A stretch of DNA of 64,000 nucleotides. It comes from Veillonella sp. VA139 (GTDB taxonomy: Bacteria > Bacillota > Negativicutes > Veillonellales > Veillonellaceae). How positions within the stretch are numbered: position 1 is the stretch's first letter; each line of letters opens with the position of its first letter. The position numbers and the translations under genes are program-made. The DNA is taken from positions 1-64,000 of the forward strand of contig NZ_RQVL01000004.1 of assembly GCF_003992005.1 (NCBI RefSeq), written 5' to 3'. The notes under the pieces were generated by a model. It saw nothing but the letters and a program-made list of their open reading frames with translations. It did not search any database and was not told the origin of the DNA. Below, piece after piece: positions 50,693-60,753 of the stretch.

Positions 50693-51763
50693 ATGGCTAA
50701 ACGAAAAGACGGTAGATACCAGGTAAGTACTACCATAAATGGTAAGCGCCAGTTTTTCTACGGTAGCACTAAGAAGGCTGCCACCAAAGCAATGGAGGAC
50801 TACCTCGCAAAGCTCACCTGTGCGATTAATTACACCGCAGGGCTTACCCTTTACCAATGGTCCGAGGAATGGCTCCGCATCAAGGAGTCAACAGTCGCTG
50901 CATCTACGCTAGCCAGCTATAAGTATGTTATCAAAACCTACATACTACCTTATTTAGGCAATATGTATCTCGATACTATTACTACCCTCAATGTTAGGGC
51001 ACTACTGCGCACCTTGTCGGATAAATCGGCACGTACGCAATCCTACACCATTACGGTGCTACGAATGATGTTAAAGCTCGCCGTTGAGGAAGAACTCATC
51101 CCTAAGAATGTAGCCGACTTTGTGAAGAAACCAAAGGCCCAAAAGATGCGCGAAATGGTTACATTATCCAGGGCACAGGTAGACCAATTCCTAAATGTTA
51201 TTTCCGATGCAGAGCTACACACGATATTCCGCCTCGCATTCACTAGTGGATTACGTCGGTCGGAACTCTTGGGACTTAGGTGGTCCGATGTGGATTTTAA
51301 GGCAGGTACTATCTCAGTCAATCAAACCGTACTCAACATCGAAGATAAGACCACCGTCGTAGCTAGCACTAAGAACAAGTCATCGAAACGTACTATCTCC
51401 ATAGACCCTGCCACAATGGCAGAGCTCAAACAGCATAGGGTGAACGTGAGCAAGCGAAGACTGCAAACCTTGCATTGGGAAGACCACAACCTTGTATTCC
51501 CGGGAAGAAGAGGAAACGCACGAGACCCTCAAAAGGTAAGCAAGCACTGCCGTAAGTTCGCCAAGGCGATTGGAGTCGAAGGGTTCTCGATGCACGGCAC
51601 ACGTCATACGCACGCCACCCTATTAATTGAAGCGGGGGTAAATTTTAAAGTGATCCAAATGCGGTTGGGCCATTCATCCTATCAAATGACGATGGATATT
51701 TATTCACATCTAACCCCTGTTATGGAAGCGGACGTGAAAGAAAAATTAGCCTTGATTTTTTGA
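50693..51763 (+). CDS. prophage tyrosine integrase
   Basis: 356 residues from the start at 50693 (MAKRKDGRYQVSTTINGKRQ; GAAAGGAG upstream). An N-terminal arm-binding domain is followed by the core-binding and catalytic parts: FTSGLRRSELLGLRWSDVDF near 180 (Arg), STKNKSSKRTISID, HGTRHTHATLLIEAG near 303 (His-x-x-Arg), LGHSSYQMTMDIYSHL with the nucleophile Tyr near 344. It joins attP to the tRNA-Lys 3' end. The attR repeat lies 145 bp downstream. Confidence 0.95.
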   Translation: MAKRKDGRYQVSTTINGKRQFFYGSTKKAATKAMEDYLAKLTCAINYTAGLTLYQWSEEWLRIKESTVAASTLASYKYVIKTYILPYLGNMYLDTITTLNVRALLRTLSDKSARTQSYTITVLRMMLKLAVEEELIPKNVADFVKKPKAQKMREMVTLSRAQVDQFLNVISDAELHTIFRLAFTSGLRRSELLGLRWSDVDFKAGTISVNQTVLNIEDKTTVVASTKNKSSKRTISIDPATMAELKQHRVNVSKRRLQTLHWEDHNLVFPGRRGNARDPQKVSKHCRKFAKAIGVEGFSMHGTRHTHATLLIEAGVNFKVIQMRLGHSSYQMTMDIYSHLTPVMEADVKEKLALIF

Positions 51764-51793
51764 ATTACGATTACACACATTTTTCCTATATTT

Positions 51794-51813
51794 TGACATC
51801 AGTTTGACATCAC
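51794..51813 (+). promoter_or_regulatory. integrase arm-type repeats (right)
   Basis: Two direct TTGACATCA copies 11 bp apart (51794-51802, 51805-51813), matching those at 8687-8717. Confidence 0.7.
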
Positions 51814-51907
51814 TTTATTTGAAAATATAGGAAAATATAGGGAATTATCAGAAGTACAAATCGCATGAAATAGTGGTTTTAAGCCATTTTCTCATTCTCA
51901 ATATGGA

Positions 51908-51972
51908 GACTCTTAATCAGAGGGTCCAGGGTTCGAACCCCTGGTGTTCCACCACACTTAGAACCGCTCAAC
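51908..51972 (+). repeat. attR direct repeat (tRNA-Lys 3' half)
   Basis: 65 bp identical to 8568-8632, lacking the tRNA 5' half, followed by the GAACCGC/GCGGTTC terminator with one changed loop base. It is not a functional tRNA. Confidence 0.95.
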
Positions 51973-52024
51973 CGTGCGGTTCTTTTCTTTTGTAACACAG
52001 ATATAGTGTCTAGGGAGTCTATTC

Positions 52025-52174
52025 ATGTTTAAACGAATCCTTTTTATCGCTACCAATCTTATACTTGCTCTATACTATCTCTTATATGCTATTGGATTAG
52101 GGACGCTATCTATCATCGGCTTATTTATTTTGCTTCTGATTGTCAGCTCCATTGTATTGGGAATATTTTTTTAA
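52025..52174 (+). CDS. small two-helix membrane protein (49 aa)
   Basis: 49 residues, MFKRILFIATNLILALYYLL then YAIGLGTLSIIGLFILLLIV: almost entirely hydrophobic, two helices. A GGGAG motif lies 8 bp before ATG. It lies just outside the prophage on the + strand. Family not recognised. Confidence 0.5.
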   Translation: MFKRILFIATNLILALYYLLYAIGLGTLSIIGLFILLLIVSSIVLGIFF

Positions 52175-52238
52175 TCACTATCTTATATGATACATTTAAA
52201 ACCATCATATACGTGAGGAGTGAAGATACTTCGGCCTT

Positions 52239-52325
52239 GAATCTCACCAATCAGGTAAGACCTGACTTGTTATCCCTAAAGATATAACTCGTTTATACGG
52301 AGAAACTCCCCAAAATATAGTATAA
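52239..52325 (+). pseudogene. relic of an excisionase-like gene outside attR
   Basis: Translating gives ESHQSGKT, a stop, then LVIPKDITRLYGETPQ. This aligns with ECRQSGKTWLVTREAMVRLY and GEAPQ at the end of the prophage gene 50374-50577; the Trp codon TGG has become TGA. No 5' part remains. It points to an earlier related element at the same tRNA. Confidence 0.65.
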
Positions 52326-52353
52326 AATTATAGCATAGTATAGAGCCTACGAT

Positions 52354-52399
52354 AAAGGACTGCCGTAATATGTATTTCTACATGTTACGACAGTCCTTT
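52354..52399. terminator. bidirectional terminator after the antiporter gene
   Basis: AAAGGACTG pairs with CAGTCCTTT, extended by a CGTAA/TTACG part; T-run on the + side. It ends the leftward antiporter transcript. Confidence 0.7.
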
Positions 52400-52404
52400 T
52401 TGTA

Positions 52405-53706
52405 TTATAAAATTAGCGCCCCTACGACACCACCCAGTAGCAAGGTAATATCATAAAATATAAATGTTGGCACACAGGTATCCCATATATGATTGTGTTG
52501 TCCATCTGCATTGAGCCCCGATGTAGGTCCCAATGTAGAGTCCGATGCTGGTGAACCGGCATCTCCTAAAGCAGCTGCAATACCGATTAGCAAAATGATA
52601 GCTGGCACAGAAAAGCCTAGATGTAATCCCATAGGAATATAAATGGATGCAATGACCGGAATAGTACCAAAGGAAGTGCCGATACCCATGGTAACCAACA
52701 GCCCTACGATCAGCATAATCACAGCGCCCATTAGTTTAGAATCAATAATAGATACTGTGGCAGTTACCAACTGATCCACTGAATTTGTTTCTCGCAATAC
52801 GTTGGCATACCCTGCGGCAATCAACATCACAAAGGCAATAGTCCCCATCATGCGAATACCACCATCTACATCTTCATCCATTTTAGACCATTTGATAAGG
52901 CCTGTAGCAAAGAATACAGCTAGCCCTGCCAACGCACCAATTGGTAAAGATTTAAAATACAGTTGTGCCACAAAAGCCACCGCTGCTCCTGCTAATCCTT
53001 TCCAACAATCCGCCGTCATACGAGTTGTATGCTCTGTAGATTCTTCTTGCTCTACCGCAATATCTTCATAGTCGCGGTTTCGACTATAGTACACAATGGC
53101 AAGTAATAATCCTACCACCATGGATATGCCCCCAATCCACATAACAGAAGCTATATCTGAAATCGATACATTCACACCGTTCGCTACCATTTGATCTTTG
53201 ATAATGGTCATAAATAGCAAACCAAAACCAACTGGCAATGATACATAGGGTGCTTTCAGACCAAATGTTAAAGCACACGCCACCGCTCTACGGTCTATTT
53301 TCATACGATTCATCACCACTAACAAGGGGGGAATCAAAATAGGAATGAAGGCAATATGCACAGGAATTAAATTTTGTGAAAAACAGGATACAAAGGCGAT
53401 GAGCAATGTAAATGCCACTTTTTTCGTACCTACAATGTTCGTAATTTTTTTCGTCACCACAGTGGCTAGTCCAGATCGACCAATGACAATGGCTAAGGCA
53501 CCCAATAAAATATAACTAAATGCAGTCTCTGAGTTGCCACCCATGCCACCGATTAAGGATTCGATGGTAGTAGTTACCGTCATCCCTCCTGCTAGGCCTG
53601 CCACTAAGGAAGCTACGATAACCGATAATAACACGTTAAATCGTAGCAAACACAGAATTGACATGGCGATGACTGATAACACTATGGGGTTTAACACTAT
53701 ATCCAT
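52405..53706 (-). CDS. Na+/H+ antiporter family transporter (YuiF/NhaC-like)
   Basis: 433 residues with about 11-12 membrane helices and a typical Na_H_antiporter layout; segments SCFSQNLIPVHIAFIPILIP near 106-125, MTADCWKGLAGAAVAFVAQL near 230 and IAAALGDAGSPASDSTLGPT near 373-392. Family members exchange Na+ for H+ or carry organic substrates; the substrate here is not certain. The inner-membrane position is clear. It lies 22 bp after the BTAD regulator, so the two may form one unit. Confidence 0.82.
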   Translation of the reverse strand: MDIVLNPIVLSVIAMSILCLLRFNVLLSVIVASLVAGLAGGMTVTTTIESLIGGMGGNSETAFSYILLGALAIVIGRSGLATVVTKKITNIVGTKKVAFTLLIAFVSCFSQNLIPVHIAFIPILIPPLLVVMNRMKIDRRAVACALTFGLKAPYVSLPVGFGLLFMTIIKDQMVANGVNVSISDIASVMWIGGISMVVGLLLAIVYYSRNRDYEDIAVEQEESTEHTTRMTADCWKGLAGAAVAFVAQLYFKSLPIGALAGLAVFFATGLIKWSKMDEDVDGGIRMMGTIAFVMLIAAGYANVLRETNSVDQLVTATVSIIDSKLMGAVIMLIVGLLVTMGIGTSFGTIPVIASIYIPMGLHLGFSVPAIILLIGIAAALGDAGSPASDSTLGPTSGLNADGQHNHIWDTCVPTFIFYDITLLLGGVVGALIL

Positions 53707-53728
53707 TTAGGATCTCCTTCTTTTGTAC

Positions 53729-56700
53729 TTACTCGGCTTGAAGCAACTGTTCTAGGTACGTCCGTTCCCACACATCTCCATAGCCATCTAATTGTTGCAA
53801 TGCTATTGTACCATAGGTGTCCAAACTTTCAGAAAAAGCTTGATCCACCTCTGCACTAGGATACTCAGTTTTGAGGAAACAAATAGCCCAATGCACACGA
53901 CCAACTTCCTGCCCATGTTGCTCGACCACACCATGAGATCGGGCAGATTCCAACCAGGACACAGCTGTATGTATATCTCCTTTAATTCGGGCTAACAAAC
54001 CAAGGTATGCCTCAATAGTCGGTCTCCGTCGACTTATGGTATATTGCAAGCATAATTCATAGGACTGTTGAAAATAGGTAAATGCTAATTCATATTCCTG
54101 CAATGCAAAAGCTGTCATACCCGCATTGGTGGCAAATACAATCCATGAACTATATAGTTCCGTTTGATCACAATAGTCCAGTGCTTTTTGGTACATCTCT
54201 AATGCCGTCTCCAGACGAGACTGACTTTTTTCAATATCTCCTAAGTAGTTATAGGCCGCCGCGATATTAATAGCATATCTGCGGGCCACAGTTTGGGTTA
54301 CCGAGAATAATCGTATGGATTCCTCTAGGAGAGGAATTGCCTGTTCTGGCTGACCTTCCATAATGAAAGCTAGTGCTTTCAGTCTTAATATAACCCCAAT
54401 CTCCTTTTTGAAATGGTACTGCTCTGCCAAGGCAAGAGCCTTTGTGGTATATTGATGTATCTCTAGAACATGACGCTTTTGCAAATGGTAATAGATAAGC
54501 TCTTTGTAGGCTTTCAATGTATAGTTCGCTGCATCTTGAAGTTTACTTTCTTCTAGTAACTCTTGAAAGTATCGTACACCCCCACCTGCATCGCCTCGAC
54601 TCATAAAATACTTACCAACACCATATAAATAAGGCAATTCCAAAGCCTTCATTTCCGGTGTATCACCATATAATGCATAGGCATGATTCAAATCATCTTC
54701 AATTTCTCGCAATGCCTTCTGTGTGGCCTCTCCCATAAAATACCCTGCATAGACAGAGGATAATTCCCCTACGCCAAGTTCTGGAGAGGCATCTTTATTA
54801 AAGTTTAAATAATGCATGAAAGATTTTAATTTATACATTAAAGCTTTTTGATATTGTCCTGCTTCACGGAAATGAAATTCTAGTTGCTTATAGCGAATCA
54901 TATCTTCCTTGGAGTGTGTTAACCGTTTTTCCCAGGCTTCCCCCAAATAGGCATGCAAAATTTGACACCGATCGATAGCCATTTGATCTCGCAAATACTC
55001 TTTGCACTTGAATTGCTTTAAACTATATTGCACTTCACCATGTTGTGTGCGGTAATCAATGAATCCTTTTCTTTCCAACTCCTCTAAGGTTTGCAACAGA
55101 CGTAGTTTATCCAAGCCCATATATTGTTCAATCATCCCTAGTGGTGCTTCATTATAGAATAAACTAATAAACTCCGCCAATTTACGTTCTTCTTCAGATA
55201 AAGTATCGCATTTCTTGCTATAGAGCAGTTCCATATCTTTGGTCAAACCATAAATGGAACCATATTCTTTCCATAGTTGCATACTTTCTATCAGTACTAA
55301 CAGATTGCCTCGACTGACTTCCACTAATTGATCCACTATATCTGTGTCCTGTAACGTAGGTTCTCGATCTAAGATAAAAGCTCGCATCCGTTCATCTGAT
55401 AAAGGCAACAAGGAAATTCTTTGCAATGCTTTCTGTTGTTCTAAACTTTGCAAGGTTCGTTGATGCATGCCTTTTACTTCCTCTACGTCAGTGACAATGA
55501 TCATAAGACGTTCAGACCTATGATGTAAGAGCAATAAACTCAATAAAGAAAAACTTAAGGAGTCCATCCATTGCACATCCTCAAAAATCAATGTAAAAGG
55601 AATTTCTTCCGACACCTGTTCTAGCAAATTTGATACTGCTTGGTACACTACATCAAAAGGCAATGCTTCCGTCACTTCTAAAAAGCCCAAGTCTCGAGCC
55701 ATACGGCGATCTAACTGTGGAAAGATTTCATAAATACGCCGTAATTCGATGTGTTCCAGACCTTGTAATTCGATTTCTTCAAGTATCTTTCCCACAATAG
55801 GAATCCACGCATGCAACAGCAAGCCTTGTTCCTCTTCATAACATTGGCTATCTAGTACACATCGATCGGGCTCTACTTTATCTCGTATATATTCTACGAG
55901 GCTCGTTTTACCACTTCCCGTTTCTCCTGTGATACGCAAAGCTAAGGGAGTATCTTCAAAGAAATGTAAATACTTCTGTACCTCTCCTGCTTCTGCATCA
56001 CGGCCCTTAAACATTGTATGTTCTACAAAGGACACCGCCTCTTGCTTTTGTACTTTTGATAACTGCATGGCTTCTCGAAGAGAGTTAGGTACACTTTCAT
56101 CTAAATCATCTGCGTAAATACATTGTAGTTGATGGTATAACTGTTTCCCCATGGTCGTGAAACCTTGGCTCATAATCAGTTCCAAAATCGCACTAAACCG
56201 CTCTTCGTTATAGGGGTCATAGGACAATAAGACAGGAATATATCGCTCAATACAGGCGATATTTTTTTCCTCAATCCCTGCATCTACTAAATTATAGACC
56301 GCCTCCATGTACATAGATTTAAGACGACTTCGTTCCCCTAAATACCAATCTTCATAAGCCACTGCATCTTTTACATAAAATCCTTGTAAAAATTCCCCTT
56401 TATAAATATCTATATATTGTTTAGGATTCCTTTGAAATTGATGTACATCCACATAGATATGTGCCGTAGGATTCCATTGTAATACAGCGTTCCTCGGTGA
56501 TACAAATACATCTGCCCCCAATAGCTTTTTTGCCTCATAAATGGCATTTCTTAAGTTTTTTCTGGCATTGACCTCCGATTTTTCCGGCCACAATAAACCG
56601 CTAATTTCATCTCGGAGGGCTACTCCTTTTATCACCATATAATAAATGAGCGCTTGTACTTTTCCATAGGTAAAAAAGATATCTTTCCCATCTACTTGTA

Positions 56701-56737
56701 TCCGTGGTGTCCCTAATAAATGAATTTCTATCCCCAT
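53729..56737 (-). CDS. large BTAD/AAA ATPase transcriptional regulator
   Basis: 1002 residues. The N-terminus (about 1-95) is an OmpR-type DNA-binding domain (MGIEIHLLGTPRIQVDGKDI), followed by a BTAD-like helical region (about 100-215). An AAA/STAND ATPase core follows with Walker A ITGETGSGKTSLVEYIRDK near 270-288 and FTLIFEDVQWMDSLSFSLLS near 376. The C-terminal third is TPR-like helical repeats (about 640-990), for example AYNYLGDIEKSQSRLETALE. It resembles SARP/AfsR-MalT type regulators. Transcribed divergently from nothing; upstream of the antiporter gene and possibly activating it or the fchA-fhs genes. Confidence 0.85.
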   Translation of the reverse strand: MGIEIHLLGTPRIQVDGKDIFFTYGKVQALIYYMVIKGVALRDEISGLLWPEKSEVNARKNLRNAIYEAKKLLGADVFVSPRNAVLQWNPTAHIYVDVHQFQRNPKQYIDIYKGEFLQGFYVKDAVAYEDWYLGERSRLKSMYMEAVYNLVDAGIEEKNIACIERYIPVLLSYDPYNEERFSAILELIMSQGFTTMGKQLYHQLQCIYADDLDESVPNSLREAMQLSKVQKQEAVSFVEHTMFKGRDAEAGEVQKYLHFFEDTPLALRITGETGSGKTSLVEYIRDKVEPDRCVLDSQCYEEEQGLLLHAWIPIVGKILEEIELQGLEHIELRRIYEIFPQLDRRMARDLGFLEVTEALPFDVVYQAVSNLLEQVSEEIPFTLIFEDVQWMDSLSFSLLSLLLLHHRSERLMIIVTDVEEVKGMHQRTLQSLEQQKALQRISLLPLSDERMRAFILDREPTLQDTDIVDQLVEVSRGNLLVLIESMQLWKEYGSIYGLTKDMELLYSKKCDTLSEEERKLAEFISLFYNEAPLGMIEQYMGLDKLRLLQTLEELERKGFIDYRTQHGEVQYSLKQFKCKEYLRDQMAIDRCQILHAYLGEAWEKRLTHSKEDMIRYKQLEFHFREAGQYQKALMYKLKSFMHYLNFNKDASPELGVGELSSVYAGYFMGEATQKALREIEDDLNHAYALYGDTPEMKALELPYLYGVGKYFMSRGDAGGGVRYFQELLEESKLQDAANYTLKAYKELIYYHLQKRHVLEIHQYTTKALALAEQYHFKKEIGVILRLKALAFIMEGQPEQAIPLLEESIRLFSVTQTVARRYAINIAAAYNYLGDIEKSQSRLETALEMYQKALDYCDQTELYSSWIVFATNAGMTAFALQEYELAFTYFQQSYELCLQYTISRRRPTIEAYLGLLARIKGDIHTAVSWLESARSHGVVEQHGQEVGRVHWAICFLKTEYPSAEVDQAFSESLDTYGTIALQQLDGYGDVWERTYLEQLLQAE

Positions 56738-56767
56738 ATGATTTCCTTCATTCCATTATGATGGGTC

Positions 56768-57391
56768 TTATACCTTAGCAAGACCTAACAATCGTTGTTC
56801 CTCTGCATCTAACACAGCTTCTATCTCTTCCATGCTATCTGCCAATTGTTTCACAAACTCTGCATCTTGTATAGAACCTAAATTAATTTTCACATTTAAA
56901 AAGGCACTCTTTACAGCAGCTCTTGCATTAATCACAGCAATCATCCCATCCGTAATGGCATTAGTATTTCCTTTTACAATGACTGTTTCCACCAAGGGTA
57001 ATAAAGTATATGCTAATTTACCAATTTCATAAGGCACTAAGGCTGCTTGTTTCGTCGTACGTTGTATTTCAGCTTTACGGAATGTTTTTTCTTCATCCGT
57101 TTCTTTTGGTAATTTGAAAGCTCCCATTAACTCCATAAACGCAGCACTATCTTTATTAATATAGTGAACAAAGTCTTCTTTGACTTGGCTTACTTCTTTT
57201 TGAATAGCCTTCATCTCCTCATGGACCGCTTCGTATTTTGCATTCCCAATTGTTAAATTCGCTACCATTTCAATTAAAGCCGCCGCCATGGCGCCATTCA
57301 TCGCCGCCACACTGCCACCTCCTGGGGCTGGTGCACTAGACCCAAGGTCACGAATAAACTCTATGACAGATGCGTTATGTAATTCCATCAT
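56768..57391 (-). CDS. fchA: formiminotetrahydrofolate cyclodeaminase / methenyl-THF cyclohydrolase
   Basis: 207 residues, all-helical FTCD_C family: DLGSSAPAPGGGSVAAMNGA near 15-34 is the signature, with SAFLNVKINLGSIQDAEFVK later. It converts formimino-THF or methenyl-THF in one-carbon metabolism. It lies 5 bp after fhs (same strand), so the two form an operon for purine/formate-linked folate chemistry. Confidence 0.92.
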   Translation of the reverse strand: MMELHNASVIEFIRDLGSSAPAPGGGSVAAMNGAMAAALIEMVANLTIGNAKYEAVHEEMKAIQKEVSQVKEDFVHYINKDSAAFMELMGAFKLPKETDEEKTFRKAEIQRTTKQAALVPYEIGKLAYTLLPLVETVIVKGNTNAITDGMIAVINARAAVKSAFLNVKINLGSIQDAEFVKQLADSMEEIEAVLDAEEQRLLGLAKV

Positions 57392-57396
57392 TCCTC

Positions 57397-59067
57397 CTAA
57401 AACAATCCTTTAATAGTCCCTTCTGCTGTGACATCCATACCAAGAGCGGCTGGTTGTTTCGGTAACCCTGGCATGACCATAATATTGCTTGTTTGACACA
57501 CAATAAATCCAGCCCCATTAGCAATTCGTACATCTTGCACAGTGATGGTAAAATCTGTAGGAGCTCCTAGTAACTCCGGATTATCACTTAAGGAATATTG
57601 TGTTTTTGCCACACATACCGGTAAGTCTGCCAATCCCCATGCTTCCAATTGAGCAATTTGCTTTTTTGCTGCACTTGTAAATGTTACACCATTGCCACCA
57701 TAAATTTCTTTTACAATCGCCGTTAACTTGTTAGGGATGCTATCTTTCACATCGTATAAAGCAGTTGGCTTGATGTCTGTTCCTTCTAGCATACCCATCA
57801 CTTGTTTTGCCATATCAATGCCTCCGGCGCCACCTTTTTCCCAGCATTCATTAAGACTTACATCCACACCATAGTGATCGCATAATTGTAATAACGCATC
57901 GATTTCTGCTGGTGTATCTGTAGCAAATTTATTAATGCTCACTAATACTGGCAAGCCAAAGGCTCTCATATTGGCAATTTGTTTCCCTAAGTTCACAAAG
58001 CCTCGTTCTAGCGCTTTTACATTTTCTTTGGTCAACTCTGATTTTGGAACTCCTCCATGCATTTTTAAAGCTCGAATCGTAGCTACGATGACCACTGCAT
58101 CAGGGAAAATGTCTCCATAATGACACTTAATATGCAAGAATTTCTCTGCCCCTAAATCTGCACCAAATCCAGCTTCTGTAATAACTACATCCCCTAATTT
58201 TAATCCTAACTTGGTCGCAATGATTGAGTTACATCCATGCGCAATATTTGCAAATGGACCACCATGAATCAATACTGGTGTATGTTCTAACGTTTGTACC
58301 AAGTTCGGTTTGATAGCATCTTTCATGAGTAACGCCATCGCTCCTTCACAGCCTAATTGGTGCACAAATACAGGATCTCCAGATAGATTTGTACCAATTA
58401 CAATACGACCAAATCGTGCTTTTAAATCTTCTAAATCACGAGCCAAGCATAAAATGGCCATAATTTCAGAGGCTACTGTAATCATGAAATGATCTTCCCT
58501 TGGTACGCCACTCATAGGGCCACCCATTCCAATGACCACATTACGTAACGCACGATCATTCATATCTAATACGCGTTTCCAACTAATGCGACGTACATCA
58601 ATTTGTAGTGCATTACCTTGGAAAATATGATTATCAATCATTGCTGATAACAAGTTATTAGCGGCCGTTATGGCATGCATATCCCCTGTAAAATGAAGAT
58701 TAATATCTTCCATTGGTACTACCTGCGCATAACCACCACCAGCAGCACCACCTTTGACACCAAATACTGGGCCTAAGGATGGTTCGCGCAATACAGCAAT
58801 ACTGTTTACACCAATTTGTTGTAAAGCTTGTGTCAATCCAATAGTCGTGGTAGACTTCCCTTCTCCTGCTGGTGTAGGTGTGATAGCAGTAACTAGAACT
58901 AGCTTACCGTTCGGCTTATCTTGTAAGCGTTCCATCGCATCAAAGGACACTTTTGCTTTATATTTTCCATATAATTCTAATTCATCTTCTGCTAAATTGC
59001 ATCGTTTTGCAATTTCCACAATAGGTTCCATTTGTGCCTGTTGGGCAATTTCAATATCACTTAACAT
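57397..59067 (-). CDS. fhs: formate-tetrahydrofolate ligase
   Basis: 556 residues, the standard length. Formyl-THF synthetase uses ATP to join formate and THF. Visible: [20 protein letters not shown] near 60-79 (P-loop-like), [20 protein letters not shown] near 94-113 and [20 protein letters not shown] near 318. The first gene of the fhs-fchA pair; start [20 protein letters not shown]. Confidence 0.97.
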   Translation of the reverse strand: MLSDIEIAQQAQMEPIVEIAKRCNLAEDELELYGKYKAKVSFDAMERLQDKPNGKLVLVTAITPTPAGEGKSTTTIGLTQALQQIGVNSIAVLREPSLGPVFGVKGGAAGGGYAQVVPMEDINLHFTGDMHAITAANNLLSAMIDNHIFQGNALQIDVRRISWKRVLDMNDRALRNVVIGMGGPMSGVPREDHFMITVASEIMAILCLARDLEDLKARFGRIVIGTNLSGDPVFVHQLGCEGAMALLMKDAIKPNLVQTLEHTPVLIHGGPFANIAHGCNSIIATKLGLKLGDVVITEAGFGADLGAEKFLHIKCHYGDIFPDAVVIVATIRALKMHGGVPKSELTKENVKALERGFVNLGKQIANMRAFGLPVLVSINKFATDTPAEIDALLQLCDHYGVDVSLNECWEKGGAGGIDMAKQVMGMLEGTDIKPTALYDVKDSIPNKLTAIVKEIYGGNGVTFTSAAKKQIAQLEAWGLADLPVCVAKTQYSLSDNPELLGAPTDFTITVQDVRIANGAGFIVCQTSNIMVMPGLPKQPAALGMDVTAEGTIKGLF

Positions 59068-59448
59068 AGTCGCTCTCCCTTCACATCACTATCGTACACT
59101 CGTACGAAAAACTCTATACTATGATTTTCATTACCTCGCTTGTAAGGAGACTCCCATCCATACTTTTCACTAGTATCATAGTAAAGAAACTGTCTATTAG
59201 AACTATGATACAACGATTTCCCGTATTTCGTCTATTAATAATTACACTGAAAGTACTTTCATTTCCTATAACCAGTAATAGGAATCGCCCATTTCTATCT
59301 AAGAGAGTTGCAACGAGTCTTTGTACCATACTAGATACATAGAAAACACCCTATCCCATCTCCTAGAGATGACATAGGGTGTTCTATCTAACAATATGTG
59401 TTATGTGCGCGACATCCGCTATCTGTTATGCATGCGATTTATTACCTA
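59068..59448. other. intergenic region upstream of fhs
   Basis: 381 bp with no convincing gene. I looked for a tetrahydrofolate riboswitch on the - strand before fhs and did not recognise one. The left-hand strand carries AGGGAGAG as the fhs RBS. The right part contains the dctA-type terminator at 59345-59382. Confidence 0.5.
59345..59382 (-). terminator. terminator after the symporter gene
   Basis: AACACCCTAT and ATAGGGTGTT form a 10-bp stem; on the - strand TTTTC follows. Confidence 0.75.
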
Positions 59449-60753
59449 TTATGCGTGTGTTTCTGCCATATCTTCTAAACGTTTTTGTTCCATAGCAGCT
59501 ACTTCTTCATCGGTTAATGGATTGTCAATTAATCGTGTTAAGTCTTCTGCGGACACTTCATTTTCCCAGCGGCCTACTAGAGCGGCTGCAATACAGTTAC
59601 CCAATAGGTTACATACGGTACGACCCATGTCTAACACACGGTCAACCCCTAAAATAAGAGCCAACCCTTCTACAGGAAGACCAAAGGCAGCACTGGTAGC
59701 GGCTACGACGATTAAGGAACCACCTGGTACACCAGCGATCCCTTTCGTAGACAACATCAAGGTAATCATCATTAAGATTTGTTGTTCTAATGGGAATGGT
59801 ACTCCATATACTTGCGCAATGAAGACTACTGTCAAAGCAGAGTACAATGTAGATCCATCTAGGTTAAATGTATAGCCTAATGGCAATACGAAACTTACGA
59901 TATGATTTGGAATCCCCACTTTTTTCAACTTTTCCATAGCGATTGGCAACGCTGCTTCTGAAGCGGCTGTGGTAAATGCCAAGATAGTTGGTTCTTTCAA
60001 AGCAAAAAATAATTTAAATAAGTTCACCTTCGTAAATGCAGAGGCCATACCAAGAACGAGCACTAAGAATACAATCAAGGCTGCATATAAAGTAAGAACT
60101 AATTTTAACAACGGAATAAGCATTTCCAAACCGAATGCCCCTACTGTATACGCAATAGCTCCGAAAATACCGATTGGCGAAATATACATCACATAGTGTG
60201 TCACTTGGAACATGATATGGGTAACGCTCTTCGACAAGTCGACGATTTGTTTCCCCTCTTTTCCCATACTCGCTGCGGCAATGGCAAATAAGCAACTGAA
60301 GAAAATAATTTGCAACATATCCCCACGAGCCATAGCATCTATGATATTCGTAGGAATGATGTTCACCAACATTTGTACATGGTCCATTTGTTTAGATGCC
60401 GCTTTGTTAACGATGTCTGTGGCACCACTTGTGGCTGCCAAATTGACGCCTACCCCTGGTTCCGCAATGTTAACGGCAAAGAGAGCGATGAATAATGCCA
60501 ATGTAGTAGCTATTTCAAACCATAAAATTGCTTTCCCGCCTAAACGACCTAATTTTTTGAAATCTCCGGTGCCTGCAATCCCCATAATGAGAGAGCTAAA
60601 AATCAAGGGCACCACGATCATTTTGATCATGCGAATAAATACGTCACCTAACGGCTTCAACTGTTTCGCAAAGTCTGGTGCTATGGCACCCACGACGACA
60701 CCAGCTAAGAGGCCAATGCCGATCCAACCTGATAGTCCAATTTTCTTTATCAT
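59449..60753 (-). CDS. dicarboxylate/amino acid:cation symporter (DAACS family)
   Basis: 434 residues from the start at 60753 (MIKKIGLSGWIGIGLLAGVV), chosen for AAAGGAGATT; a longer frame to 60822 lacks an RBS. About eight helices and two hairpins. The serine-rich SDF signature TAASEAALPIAMEKLKKVGI near 267, then SFVLPLGYTFNLDGSTLYSA near 292, and VLDMGRTVCNLLGNCIAAAL near 388. Imports C4-dicarboxylates or glutamate with Na+ or H+. Monocistronic with its own terminator. Confidence 0.93.
   Translation of the reverse strand: MIKKIGLSGWIGIGLLAGVVVGAIAPDFAKQLKPLGDVFIRMIKMIVVPLIFSSLIMGIAGTGDFKKLGRLGGKAILWFEIATTLALFIALFAVNIAEPGVGVNLAATSGATDIVNKAASKQMDHVQMLVNIIPTNIIDAMARGDMLQIIFFSCLFAIAAASMGKEGKQIVDLSKSVTHIMFQVTHYVMYISPIGIFGAIAYTVGAFGLEMLIPLLKLVLTLYAALIVFLVLVLGMASAFTKVNLFKLFFALKEPTILAFTTAASEAALPIAMEKLKKVGIPNHIVSFVLPLGYTFNLDGSTLYSALTVVFIAQVYGVPFPLEQQILMMITLMLSTKGIAGVPGGSLIVVAATSAAFGLPVEGLALILGVDRVLDMGRTVCNLLGNCIAAALVGRWENEVSAEDLTRLIDNPLTDEEVAAMEQKRLEDMAETHA

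Larger units (their letters stand above)
8568..51972. mobile_element. temperate tailed-phage prophage (~43.4 kb) in tRNA-Lys
   Basis: The element is bounded by a 65-bp perfect direct repeat (8568-8632 and 51908-51972) made of the 3' half of tRNA-Lys plus its terminator. It contains lysis, tail, head, packaging, replication, regulation and integration modules in an order typical of temperate tailed phages with a PBSX/Mu-like contractile tail (sheath, tube, tape measure, XkdP/Q/R/S-like, baseplate J). All essential morphogenesis genes appear intact, so it may be inducible. One early gene (ImmA) is broken. Confidence 0.95.

Noticed and set aside
51908..51984. A second tRNA-Lys at the right prophage end
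   Set aside because: Only the 3' half is present; the acceptor and D-arm side is missing. It is the attR repeat.
59114..59329. A 71-aa leftward ORF before fhs
   Set aside because: No RBS and no family likeness; probably chance.
59068..59448. A tetrahydrofolate riboswitch before fhs
   Set aside because: I could not find the conserved core on the - strand; context alone is not enough.
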